In this document: positions 1 to 6,903 of the stretch, piece after piece
Numbering within the stretch: the first letter of the stretch is position 1
Layout: the number at the start of each line of letters is the position of its first letter
Assembly: GCA_016764015.1 (NCBI GenBank)
Contig: JAESSR010000274.1
Span: 1-8,882 of the forward strand
Source of the DNA: Phycisphaerales bacterium
GTDB lineage: Bacteria; Planctomycetota; Phycisphaerae; Phycisphaerales; UBA1924
DNA: 8,882 nt
Direction: 5' to 3'
The notes under the pieces: model-generated
Told to the model about the DNA's origin: nothing
Databases searched by the model: none
The model's input: the letters and a program-made list of their open reading frames with translations, nothing else
Translations under genes and position numbers: made by a program

Positions 1-29
1 AGCCGGACCACCGAAGGCTCGCGTTTTTT
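1..29 (+). terminator. Possible Rho-independent terminator, cut by the window edge
   Basis: The arm AGCC (1-4) can pair with GGCT (16-19), and the sequence runs on as CGCG and six T residues (24-29). If the bases before position 1 continue as CGCG, the stem would be eight pairs followed directly by the T-run, which is a standard terminator for a gene entering from the left on the plus strand. Only four pairs are visible inside the window. The hairpin could also serve the minus-strand gene ending at 40, but the T-run for that direction would lie outside the window. Confidence 0.35.
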
Positions 30-39
30 ATAGAACAGA

Positions 40-333
40 TTAGGCGTTGAGATCGAGCCGCTTTGGGCGGTCTTTGAGTGCCCGTTGATACTCCGGGTAC
101 CCGGTCTGGTGCTCCTGGCGATCTTCCTTGGCATCTTCCTGATCGGCATCGGCCAATGAACGCATCGCGTCGATGTGTTCGATTTCTTCGACCTGGGTGT
201 TGTACTCGTCTTTGATAAGTTTTCGCTTGTAGGCTGCCTTGAAGGTTTCTTCGGCTTTGGCCTTTGATGATGCTGCCGAGGACACAGGTGCACCCGAAAG
301 GCTTGCAGCTAAGTTGTTTATAGCGCCGGTCAT
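40..333 (-). CDS. Small acidic hypothetical protein (97 aa)
   Basis: I do not recognise this protein. With the start at 333 it has 97 residues: a small-residue-rich N-terminus (MTGAINNLAASLSGAP), a charged, probably helical middle (about 22-75) rich in Lys, Glu, Asp and Arg, and a basic-hydrophobic tail ending RLDLNA. It has no cysteine, no membrane segment and no signal peptide, so it is probably a small soluble protein. It lies downstream of fabI on the same strand and could share its transcript or use its own promoter. An in-frame ATG at 390 would add 19 residues. I prefer 333 because the extra segment reads like untranslated sequence and a weak promoter-like element overlaps the upstream ATG, but neither start has a clear ribosome-binding site. 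The gene call rests on an open frame with sensible composition, so existence is likely and function unknown. Confidence 0.6.
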   Translation of the reverse strand: MTGAINNLAASLSGAPVSSAASSKAKAEETFKAAYKRKLIKDEYNTQVEEIEHIDAMRSLADADQEDAKEDRQEHQTGYPEYQRALKDRPKRLDLNA

Positions 334-388
334 ATTGTATATATCGGATACGACACCCACTTCTCGCCAGTCGATGCGCAAGAAAAAC

Positions 389-417
389 ATAGTTTATTTG
401 TAGTTTGATCGGGTCAA
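389..417 (-). promoter_or_regulatory. Weak promoter candidate for the small hypothetical gene
   Basis: Read on the minus strand, TTGACC (412-417) is followed after 17 bases by AACTAT (389-394). The -35 element is close to consensus (5 of 6), but the -10 matches only 3 of 6. If used, transcription would start inside the upstream ATG candidate at 390, which would favour the ATG at 333. Confidence 0.2.
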
Positions 418-466
418 ACAGCGTTTCCGGCTGCCTGATCTGGGTGCGATTTTGATTAAATGCTGA

Positions 467-1249
467 TTAAGTGCCCATGATATTGACGCCGCAGTCCACA
501 TAGATGTTCTCGCCCGTCACGCCGCTGGCGAGATCGGAGACGAGATACACCGCGGTTTTGCCGACCTCGCTGCCATCAATATTGCGTCGCAATGGTGCAG
601 CCACTTCGATCGCTTCTTCGATCCGATTGATTCCACCAACCGCCGAGCTCGCCAGCGTGCGGAGGAACCCGCCTGAGATCGTGTTCACGCGGATGTTGTC
701 TTCGCCAAGTTCATACGAGAGGTACCGCGTGGTCGCTTCGAGGCAGGCTTTGGCAACACCCATGATGTTGTACCCGGGGATGACTTTTTCTGAGCCGTAG
801 TAGGACATGGCGATGAGTGAACCGCCGCCGTTGTTTGCCATGATGTCCTGTGCGCGTCCTGCCATGGCTGCGAAGCTGTAGGCGGAGATGTCGATCGCGT
901 CAAGGTAGGCTTTTCGTGGTGTTTTCGAGAAGTTTCCGATCTTGAGCCATTCGCGATCTGCGTAGGCGATCGAGTGGATCAGGAAGTCCATGCGATCGTG
1001 GTCTTTAGAGTAGTTGGCGAAGAGCGCATCGATCGATTCGTCCGAGCCGGCGTCGCATTCATAGAGCTTGGGATTGTCATGGATTTTGGACACCGCTCGT
1101 TCGGTGCGTCGGGCGTTCTTTTCTCCCGGAATGTGGGCGTAAGCGCACTGAGCACCGTTTTCGGTGAGTGCCTTGGCGATGTGCCATGCGTATGAGCGAT
1201 CGTTGGCGACTCCAACAACAAGACCAACTTTGCCAGCCAACAGACTCAT
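467..1249 (-). CDS. fabI: Enoyl-[acyl-carrier-protein] reductase [NADH], FabI type
   Basis: This enzyme performs the last step of each fatty-acid elongation cycle, reducing trans-2-enoyl-ACP with NADH in the cytoplasm. The product has 260 residues, the normal FabI length, and is a single short-chain dehydrogenase fold. It shows the FabI cofactor signature GVANDRSYAW (about 13-22), HSIAYA (92-97), DISAYSF, and the catalytic Tyr-x6-Lys pair in YNIMGVAK (Tyr160, Lys167), with a second tyrosine in the SYYG segment before it. The C-terminal VTGENIYVDCGVNIMG is typical. The start at 1249 is chosen because AAAGGTG lies five bases upstream; a TTG at 1264 would be an unsupported extension. One oddity is the substrate loop SGGFLRTLAS (192-201), which is usually SAGPIRTLA. 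It is divergent from nadC, with a good -10 element 38 bases upstream. Identification is firm; the exact cofactor preference is inferred. Confidence 0.95.
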   Translation of the reverse strand: MSLLAGKVGLVVGVANDRSYAWHIAKALTENGAQCAYAHIPGEKNARRTERAVSKIHDNPKLYECDAGSDESIDALFANYSKDHDRMDFLIHSIAYADREWLKIGNFSKTPRKAYLDAIDISAYSFAAMAGRAQDIMANNGGGSLIAMSYYGSEKVIPGYNIMGVAKACLEATTRYLSYELGEDNIRVNTISGGFLRTLASSAVGGINRIEEAIEVAAPLRRNIDGSEVGKTAVYLVSDLASGVTGENIYVDCGVNIMGT

Positions 1250-1254
1250 ATATA

Positions 1255-1261
1255 CACCTTT
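1255..1261 (-). promoter_or_regulatory. Ribosome binding site of fabI (decides the start)
   Basis: The minus strand reads AAAGGTG-TATAT-ATG. The AAAGG core lies seven bases before the ATG at 1249, while the upstream TTG at 1264 has no such site, so the shorter reading is preferred. Confidence 0.7.
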
Positions 1262-1286
1262 CAATCACGGAACTCGAATCTCGATG

Positions 1287-1294
1287 ATTATAGT
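1287..1294. promoter_or_regulatory. Overlapping -10 elements of the divergent fabI/nadC promoters
   Basis: The 78-bp region between the two divergent genes contains a perfect TATAAT on the minus strand (1287-1292), which would start fabI mRNA about 30 bases before its ATG. Overlapping it on the plus strand is TATAGT (1289-1294), usable for nadC. No convincing -35 element sits 16-18 bases from either one. If both are real, the two polymerases would compete for the same DNA, so fabI and nadC-birA expression could be mutually exclusive. Confidence 0.4.
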
Positions 1295-1327
1295 AGGGCC
1301 GATGGATCGGGAGGGGTACAATTACAT

Positions 1328-2305
1328 ATGGAACGAACGGATACGAACCCAGTGATTCACTCAAATGGCTTGGGTGCTGCCCAAGATATCAACAAGCTCA
1401 CACTCCATGAGTTTGCAGATTTTCTTCGTCAATCAGGGCAAACTCAGAGGCTCATCGAGCTCGCGTACGACGAGGATCTCGGGATATCCGGGCATGATTG
1501 GACCGGGGAGATGATGTTCGCTTTTGGCGATCAGAGACAAGTACAGATGCGTGCGAGGGAATCTGGCGTCGTTGCTGGTATGGAGTTCCTTGGCGATCTC
1601 GTCGAGGTGTTCGGTCAGTTGGGCACGATCAGTTTCACTCCCAAAGTCAGTGACGGCGATCAGTTAGAGCCGGGGACGGTGCTCGGTGAGTTCCAAGGCA
1701 GTGCGCGTGCCATCGTCGCGCTCGAACGCACCATGCTCAATCTCATCTCTCGACTCAGCGGCATCGCCACAAGAACCGATCGCTTCGTTCAACTCGTCGA
1801 TGGGACCAAGGCCAAGATTTGTGACACACGCAAAACCACACCCGGGCTCAGGGCGTTTGAGAAATATGCCGTGCGCTGTGGCGGTGGGGTGACACACCGC
1901 ATGGGGCTCTACGACGCAGTGTTAATCAAAGATAACCACATCGCTGGTGTCGAAGGCGCTGATCTTGGTACGAAACTCGAAACAGTCGCAGCCAAAATCG
2001 CCAGCGAGCACACAAAGCTCTGGTTCGTTCAAGTCGAGGTCGATACGCTCGATCAGCTCTCCAGCGTGCTCGATGCCAAAGCAGGGACGGTGGATATTGT
2101 GTTGCTCGACAACATGAACACCGAGCAACTCACCCAAGCAGTTGCGATGCGTGAACAGGCGCATTGTGCAGTACTGCTCGAAGCATCCGGAGGCGTATCT
2201 GAATCAACCGTGCGAGCAATCGCCCAATGCCAGGTCGATCGGATCAGCATCGGTGGCTTAACCCATCAGGCACAGAGCCTTGACATAGGACTCGATGTAG
2301 TTTGA
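1328..2305 (+). CDS. nadC: Nicotinate-nucleotide pyrophosphorylase (carboxylating), NadC
   Basis: NadC joins quinolinate to phosphoribosyl pyrophosphate, releasing CO2 and pyrophosphate to form nicotinate mononucleotide, the entry step of de novo NAD synthesis. The product has 325 residues, somewhat longer than the usual 280-300 because of about 25 poorly conserved N-terminal residues. The N-terminal domain has EDLGISGHDWT (49-59, the family's EDLG..GD.T motif). The barrel domain has DTRKTTPGLR (166-175), the block EKYAVRCGGGVTHRMGLYDA (178-197) with His190-Arg191, IKDNH with Lys201, EVDTLDQ (237-243), LLDNM (259-263), LEASGGV (284-290) and SIGGLTHQ (307-314). All expected substrate-binding blocks are present. 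The run GGGAGGGG at 1309-1316 is a plausible but distant (11 bases) ribosome site. It is first in an apparent operon with birA, which follows after 20 bases. Confidence 0.96.
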   Translation: MERTDTNPVIHSNGLGAAQDINKLTLHEFADFLRQSGQTQRLIELAYDEDLGISGHDWTGEMMFAFGDQRQVQMRARESGVVAGMEFLGDLVEVFGQLGTISFTPKVSDGDQLEPGTVLGEFQGSARAIVALERTMLNLISRLSGIATRTDRFVQLVDGTKAKICDTRKTTPGLRAFEKYAVRCGGGVTHRMGLYDAVLIKDNHIAGVEGADLGTKLETVAAKIASEHTKLWFVQVEVDTLDQLSSVLDAKAGTVDIVLLDNMNTEQLTQAVAMREQAHCAVLLEASGGVSESTVRAIAQCQVDRISIGGLTHQAQSLDIGLDVV

Positions 2306-2310
2306 GAACA

Positions 2311-2316
2311 AGAGGG
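2311..2316 (+). promoter_or_regulatory. Ribosome binding site of birA (decides the start)
   Basis: AGAGGG lies nine bases before the ATG at 2326, just after the nadC stop codon. It supports this start over the TTG at 2302 and suggests independent translation of the second gene of the operon. Confidence 0.6.
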
Positions 2317-2325
2317 TGCGGAATC

Positions 2326-3123
2326 ATGGCGACAACTGATCCAGATGACATCTTGGCATGGAAAGCTCGCATAGAAGCGCACCTCGCTGCGATCGATCGT
2401 AGCTGTGTCAGCCGGGTGCAAGTGCTTGATTCAACACCAAGCACGATGGATGCAGGGGCACAGTTCGCGGCGGATGATTCGAGCGTGCTTGTGGTCGCTT
2501 TGTCGCAAACAAACGGGCGAGGTCAGCGCGGCAGGGTGTGGCAAGACGCCGATCGATGCACACTGCCATGCACCTTTGTGATTGATGTACCAGGGATCAA
2601 CCCTGCAATGCTCTCGGCTCAGGTCGGGTGCGCGGTGCATGATACGATTAACCAACTGATCCCGTCATCCTGCGATTTGTTGATCAAATGGCCCAACGAT
2701 ATCGTGGTGCGACAAAGCGAGCATGATTTCAAACTCGCGGGCATTCTTATTGAGCAACAAGGAGATCGAGCGTTGATCGGGATCGGGATCAACTGTTCAC
2801 AACGCGATGATGATTGGGGATCGGAGATCAGACCCGATGCGATTTCGCTTGCTCAGATCGGGGTACAGATCGCGCGCGTTGATCTGCTGTGTTTGCTCAT
2901 CGAACGCTTGAGCCGATGGCTTGCTACCCATGATCGAGAAACAATCATTGGCTATTACCAATCGAACGATGCGATGATTAACACTCGCCGATCTTTTCAG
3001 TATGATAATCAACAATACAATGGAGTAGTTGAGAACATCAACCCGCTTGATTCCATCCTTGTGAAAACGAGAGCGGGTTCGTGCCGATTACCGATCGGGC
3101 AGACCCAGCATCTCAGAGATTGA
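2326..3123 (+). CDS. birA: Biotin--[acetyl-CoA-carboxylase] ligase, monofunctional
   Basis: This ligase activates biotin with ATP and attaches it to a lysine of the biotin carrier protein of acetyl-CoA carboxylase. In the 265-residue product I see STPSTMDAG (36-44), the biotinyl-AMP loop GRGQRGR (64-70), KWPND (121-125), KLAGILIE with its key lysine (136-143) and GIGIN (152-156), followed by a small C-terminal beta domain (about 220-262). There is no N-terminal helix-turn-helix: the ligase core starts almost at once, so this is the type that cannot repress biotin genes itself. Start 2326 is chosen because AGAGGG (2311-2316) lies nine bases upstream; a TTG at 2302 overlapping the nadC stop is less likely. 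It is co-directional with nadC and ends one base before the convergent HIT gene. Identification is firm. Confidence 0.94.
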   Translation: MATTDPDDILAWKARIEAHLAAIDRSCVSRVQVLDSTPSTMDAGAQFAADDSSVLVVALSQTNGRGQRGRVWQDADRCTLPCTFVIDVPGINPAMLSAQVGCAVHDTINQLIPSSCDLLIKWPNDIVVRQSEHDFKLAGILIEQQGDRALIGIGINCSQRDDDWGSEIRPDAISLAQIGVQIARVDLLCLLIERLSRWLATHDRETIIGYYQSNDAMINTRRSFQYDNQQYNGVVENINPLDSILVKTRAGSCRLPIGQTQHLRD

Positions 3124-3124
3124 T

Positions 3125-3577
3125 TCAGAGCAGACGCTTGATATGCTTGCCCAGTTCGAGCGCTTCCTCAGCGGTCAGCGTGCCCGGGGTCCAGTTCATC
3201 TGCAAACCCGGCCCGTTCTTGAACGATGGGCTATCTTGGACATTCTCGCCGCGATCTTTGAACCGTGGGATGATGTGGAAGTGGACATGCTCGACGACTT
3301 GCCCAGCGTCAGAGCCGTTGTTCTGGAGGATGTTAATCGAGGTGGCGCCGGTGACTTTTTTAATCGCTCGGGTGATGCGGGGGAGTACCCGTCCGACGGC
3401 AGCCGCGTGCCCATCGGAGAGTTCATCGATGGTGGCCGCCGGTTCCTTGGGGATCACCAAGGCGTGTCCTTCAGAGAGCGGGGCGATATCAAGGATGGCG
3501 ATGACGAAATCATCTTCGTAGATTTTGTGTGATTCGACTTCGCCTCGGATGATCTTTGAAAAAATGGAGTCAGTCAT
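3125..3577 (-). CDS. HIT-family (histidine triad) nucleotide-binding hydrolase
   Basis: HIT proteins are small cytoplasmic enzymes, usually dimers, that hydrolyse nucleoside phosphoramidates or related adenylates; the exact substrate cannot be read from sequence. The product has 150 residues, slightly longer than simple Hint proteins. It begins with the typical IFSKIIRGEVESHKIYEDD (5-23), then the ILDIAPLSEGHALVIPK segment (28-44), NNGSDAGQVVEH (86-97), and the histidine triad HVHFHIIPR with His97, His99 and His101. A short tail (about 106-150) ends in a helix, ALELGKHIKRLL. The start at 3577 is supported by AGGA seven bases upstream. It is transcribed divergently from mutL and converges on birA with one base between stop codons. 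Nothing links it clearly to either neighbour. Confidence 0.92.
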   Translation of the reverse strand: MTDSIFSKIIRGEVESHKIYEDDFVIAILDIAPLSEGHALVIPKEPAATIDELSDGHAAAVGRVLPRITRAIKKVTGATSINILQNNGSDAGQVVEHVHFHIIPRFKDRGENVQDSPSFKNGPGLQMNWTPGTLTAEEALELGKHIKRLL

Positions 3578-3642
3578 GCCTGAATCCTAGCGGGTCATAC
3601 TGCATCGTGCGCCCAAGAATGCGTGTTTTTCGCATTGATCTT

Positions 3643-3649
3643 GAAGGAG
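3643..3649 (+). promoter_or_regulatory. Orphan Shine-Dalgarno-like element upstream of mutL
   Basis: GAAGGAG is a strong ribosome-site match in the 119-base gap between the HIT gene and mutL, but no ATG, GTG or TTG follows within 5-12 bases. The chosen mutL ATG lies 47 bases beyond it. It may be chance, or part of a longer mutL leader. Confidence 0.2.
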
Positions 3650-3696
3650 CCCAAACCGCCCGCCCTGGCTCGGTTATGAGGCGTACGATTGCAGGA

Positions 3697-5589
3697 ATGT
3701 CTACAACGCAGTCCATCGTGCAGATCCGGAAACTCTCGCCGTTGTTGGTCAATCAGATCGCAGCGGGTGAGGTGATCGAACGCCCCGCATCGGTGCTCAA
3801 AGAACTCGTCGAAAACTCGATTGATGCCGGCGCGACGCGCATCACCGTTGAGCTCGAGCTAGGCGGGATCGAGCGGATCAGTATCGCTGATGACGGGCAC
3901 GGGATCGCACCCGATCAGATGACGCTTGCTTTGACCGCGCACGCAACGAGCAAGATCCGTGAGTCCGAAGATTTGAATCGCATCGGCACCATGGGATTCC
4001 GAGGCGAGGCATTGGCATCCATCGCGTCGATCTCGCGATTGTCGATAACATCACGAAGCATCGATTCTGATGAAGGACGCATCATCCAAGCCGAGGGCGA
4101 TGTCGTCAGCGAACCCAAGCCGATCGGGTGTCCTGTCGGGACGACCATCGAAGTCAAGAATCTGTTCTTCAACACACCCGCTCGGCGCAAGTTCCTGCGG
4201 ACATCAACGACTGAACAAACAAGATGCTTGGAATGGCTCCGTGATCTGGCGATGGCCAACCCGGCAATTGGTGTGCGATGTGTCGGCGATGGCAAGGTGA
4301 AGCTCGATCTGCCGATCAACCAAACGCCTCGCCAGCGCGTGGTGTCGATCTTGGGCAAGGAACTCGAAGAGCAGCTCATTGAGGTTTCGGTCGATCAGTT
4401 CGACGACACCCGTGGGATACTGGTGTGGGGGCTTGTCGGCTTGCCCGCGATCGCTCGGGCGACGAGCAAAGCCCAGCACATTTTCCTCAACGGCCGAACC
4501 ATCCGCGATCGGACCATCTCGCATGCGATCCGCGAGGCGTATCGTGGGTTGATCGAGCCCGGGAAGCATCCGACCGCGGTGCTGATGATCGAGATGTCGC
4601 CGACGGCGGTCGATGTCAATGTGCATCCAGCGAAGCTCGAAGTCCGGTTCCGCGATCAATCCATGGTTCACCGTGCGATTTATCACGGGGTGAAGGATGC
4701 GCTGGGTCGAGCCGATGTGACCCCGACGCTTTTGCAACGCTTGCCAGGAGCTGGGTTCGATTCGGGCAGCGCGATCATGCCGAGTGCAACGCCGGCGCAG
4801 ATCAGCCAGCAGCTTGATCGCCAGGTCGATAAACTCGTTGAATACCTTGAAGCCAAGCCTCAAACATCCGGCAACTCACAGCCGAGTTCATACCGTCAAG
4901 AACTCAAAGAAGTGCTCGCCCAATCGCCGATGGCGAGCTTTGCACCGAAAATGCCAAGCTTCGCTCCAACAATCAATCAGCAGATCGGCGAGCTGCCAAC
5001 TGTGCAACGCGTCGACAAGGTGCTGCAGGTGCATTCGAGTTATCTGATCTCACAAGACGAGCACGGCGTGCTCATCATCGATCAGCACGCACTCCACGAG
5101 CGGGTGATGTTCAACAAACTCCTCACCCGCGTCACAGGCAACGGCTCGCTCGAACAACAAGCCCTCCTCATGCCCATCGTGCTCGATGTACCAAGCACCG
5201 TGATCGACAAGTTCGATGAACTCGATCCATTGCTCGAACGCATCGGCGTGCAGTGTGCGCCTATGGGCCCTAAGTCTGTAGGCATCCACGCGGTGCCCAG
5301 CTTCTTGCATTCTCGCAATGTAGAGGCCGAGCCGTTCTTGCGTGAGCTCTTCGAGAAGATCGACCAAGGCGGATTCGTGCCAACATCAGAAGAGGCTCTC
5401 CATGAAATCCTTGACATGATGTCGTGCAAGGCGGCGATCAAAGCCGGCGATGTATTGAGCGATGATGAACTCAACGCGATCATGGCCCTGCGTGAGACCA
5501 CCGAACGAGCCGCATCATGCCCGCACGGGCGCCCGACGACCGTTCGGTTAACCATCGAAGAGCTCGAAAAGCTTTTTGATCGGCGATAA
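3697..5589 (+). CDS. mutL: DNA mismatch repair protein MutL (endonuclease type)
   Basis: MutL links mismatch recognition by MutS to strand incision and removal. The product has 630 residues. The N-terminal GHKL ATPase shows NQIAAGEV (19-26), KELVENSIDAG with Glu36 and Asn40, ADDGHGI, TSKI and GFRGEAL (100-106), then DVNVHPAKLEVRF (306-318). A variable linker (about 340-435) precedes the C-terminal dimerisation and nuclease domain, which has DQHALHE (462-468), a beta-clamp-type motif QALLMP (488-493), SCKAAIKAG (Cys577), CPHGRPT (608-614) and a final FDRR. This is the endonuclease type, unlike E. coli MutL, which relies on MutH. An oddity is that the final Glu of the DQHA-x2-E-x4-E motif is Asn473. 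The start at 3697 fits the family N-terminus; in-frame ATGs at 3619 and 3676 would only add unconserved residues. AGGA directly abuts the ATG, so the true start is not certain. Confidence 0.96.
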   Translation: MSTTQSIVQIRKLSPLLVNQIAAGEVIERPASVLKELVENSIDAGATRITVELELGGIERISIADDGHGIAPDQMTLALTAHATSKIRESEDLNRIGTMGFRGEALASIASISRLSITSRSIDSDEGRIIQAEGDVVSEPKPIGCPVGTTIEVKNLFFNTPARRKFLRTSTTEQTRCLEWLRDLAMANPAIGVRCVGDGKVKLDLPINQTPRQRVVSILGKELEEQLIEVSVDQFDDTRGILVWGLVGLPAIARATSKAQHIFLNGRTIRDRTISHAIREAYRGLIEPGKHPTAVLMIEMSPTAVDVNVHPAKLEVRFRDQSMVHRAIYHGVKDALGRADVTPTLLQRLPGAGFDSGSAIMPSATPAQISQQLDRQVDKLVEYLEAKPQTSGNSQPSSYRQELKEVLAQSPMASFAPKMPSFAPTINQQIGELPTVQRVDKVLQVHSSYLISQDEHGVLIIDQHALHERVMFNKLLTRVTGNGSLEQQALLMPIVLDVPSTVIDKFDELDPLLERIGVQCAPMGPKSVGIHAVPSFLHSRNVEAEPFLRELFEKIDQGGFVPTSEEALHEILDMMSCKAAIKAGDVLSDDELNAIMALRETTERAASCPHGRPTTVRLTIEELEKLFDRR

Positions 5590-5593
5590 TTAC

Positions 5594-6799
5594 TCAGGCA
5601 TCATCGAGCAGATCAACCGCTTTGAACCTTTTGCCTTCGAGCATTTCGAGGCTTGCTCCGCCGCCGGTGGAGACATGGGAAATGCGATCGGCGACGCCGA
5701 AGATATCGACAGCCGCTGCCGAGTCGCCGCCGCCAATGATGGATGTCGCGCCGGCATCAGTCGCATCGGCGACTGCTCCGGCAATGAGTTTGGTGCCCAT
5801 CATGAATGGCTTCCATTCGAACACACCCATCGGGCCATTCCAAACAATGGTCTTGGATGCTTTGATGATTTGCGAGTATCGAGCAGTCGTCTTTGGGCCG
5901 ATGTCGAGTCCCATGAAGCCGTCCTTGATCTGGTCATCGAAGACTTCGATGTCCCCGGCTCTCTCTGCAAAGATGGTCGAGCAGATATGATCTTCGGGGA
6001 AGTGGAGATCGGTCTTGGATTCTGCCGCCAGTTCGATGATCCGCTTGGCCTCTTTGACCATGTCGTCTTCAACGATCGAGGTGCCCACATTGTGGCCAAG
6101 CGCCTTGAGGAAAGTGTACGCCATTGCGCCGCCGACGATGATATGATCGGCTTTGGGGAGCAGGTGTTCGATGGCGGGGAGTTTGTCAGAGACCTTGGCG
6201 CCGCCGAGGATCACGGTGAATGGGCGGTTTGGATCGGCGAGTGCTTCGGTGAGATACGCGATTTCTTTTTCGACCAGAAACCCGGCGACCTTGGGCTTGT
6301 TGTCCATCGCGTTGGGCACGCCGACCATCGAGGCGTGCTCGCGGTGACAGGTGCCAAATGCATCGTTGACATAGATATCGGCGAGATCAGCGAGTTGATT
6401 GGCAAAGTCGGATTCATTTCGTTTCTCACACCCATGGAAGCGGAGGTTTTCGAGGAGGATGACATCGCCATCATTCATCGCATCCACAGCCACTTTGATC
6501 GCAGGGGACTTGCAGTTCTCGGCTGGAATCTTCACCTCCTTATTGAGCAGTTCTGCTAGACGCTTGGCAATCGGAGCCATCGAGAATGCTTCTTCGTATC
6601 CCTTGCCGGCAGGGCGTCCGAGGTGTGACATCAGGATCGCTTTGCCGCCACGCCCGATGACCGAGTCAATAGTGGGGAGGGCTGCTTTGATCCGCCGATC
6701 GTCGGTGATTGTTGAGCCATCGAGGGGGACATTGAAATCGACACGAATCAATACATTTTTGCCTGCGACATCGATGTTTGCGATTGTTTGCTTCGTCAT
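5594..6799 (-). CDS. pgk: Phosphoglycerate kinase
   Basis: PGK transfers phosphate from 1,3-bisphosphoglycerate to ADP, the first ATP-yielding step of glycolysis, and runs in reverse in gluconeogenesis and carbon fixation. The product has 401 residues, the normal length for a bacterial single-domain-pair enzyme. The N-terminal half binds the phosphoglycerate: RVDFNVP (19-25), SHLGRP (58-63), ENLRFH (117-122) and NDAFGTCHREHAS (145-157). The C-terminal half binds the nucleotide: GGAKVSDK (199-206), WNGPMGVFE (320-328), GGGDSAAA (356-363) and STGGGASLEMLEG (377-389). No motif is missing. GGGAG lies six bases before the ATG. It stands alone between the ATP synthase terminator and the convergent mutL, four bases away, so it is probably a single-gene transcript. 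No glyceraldehyde-3-phosphate dehydrogenase gene is adjacent, unlike in many bacteria. Confidence 0.98.
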   Translation of the reverse strand: MTKQTIANIDVAGKNVLIRVDFNVPLDGSTITDDRRIKAALPTIDSVIGRGGKAILMSHLGRPAGKGYEEAFSMAPIAKRLAELLNKEVKIPAENCKSPAIKVAVDAMNDGDVILLENLRFHGCEKRNESDFANQLADLADIYVNDAFGTCHREHASMVGVPNAMDNKPKVAGFLVEKEIAYLTEALADPNRPFTVILGGAKVSDKLPAIEHLLPKADHIIVGGAMAYTFLKALGHNVGTSIVEDDMVKEAKRIIELAAESKTDLHFPEDHICSTIFAERAGDIEVFDDQIKDGFMGLDIGPKTTARYSQIIKASKTIVWNGPMGVFEWKPFMMGTKLIAGAVADATDAGATSIIGGGDSAAAVDIFGVADRISHVSTGGGASLEMLEGKRFKAVDLLDDA

Positions 6800-6836
6800 G
6801 ATGATCTCCCTTATGGTGATGGTTTGAAACTATGGA

Positions 6837-6842
6837 ATCATA
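6837..6842 (-). promoter_or_regulatory. Possible -10 element for pgk
   Basis: The minus strand has TATGAT (5 of 6 matches to TATAAT) between the ATP synthase terminator and the pgk start, giving a leader of roughly 30 bases. No good -35 element is seen at the proper distance, because the terminator T-run occupies that place. The need for a promoter here follows from the terminator just upstream. Confidence 0.3.
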
Positions 6843-6852
6843 TGCGTGTAGG

Positions 6853-6880
6853 TATAAAAAAACGGGCGAAAAGCCCGTTT
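6853..6880 (-). terminator. Rho-independent terminator of the ATP synthase operon
   Basis: On the minus strand AAACGGGC (6880-6873) pairs perfectly with GCCCGTTT (6867-6860) around the five-base loop TTTTC, and is followed by four more T residues, making a seven-T run in all. It begins 23 bases after the atpH stop codon. This is a textbook intrinsic terminator and shows that the operon ends after atpH, before pgk. Confidence 0.9.
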
Positions 6881-6903
6881 GGTGATTCGTGTTTCTGTTC
6901 GAT

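Noticed and set aside
421..466. Terminator after fabI
   Set aside because: The only pairing I see (CAGC with GCTG) is four bases and has no T-run on the minus strand.
3556..3696. 47 extra N-terminal codons of mutL
   Set aside because: The extension overlaps the start of the divergent HIT gene and matches nothing in MutL; the family N-terminus begins close to the ATG at 3697.
4204..4863. Open frame of 219 codons on the minus strand inside mutL
   Set aside because: It is antisense to conserved MutL sequence (including DVNVHPAKLEVRF) and shows no domain.
5576..6559. Open frame of 327 codons on the plus strand opposite pgk
   Set aside because: It is fully antisense to a complete phosphoglycerate kinase with all motifs, has no family motif of its own, and is explained by the codon bias of pgk. 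Its length alone is not evidence.
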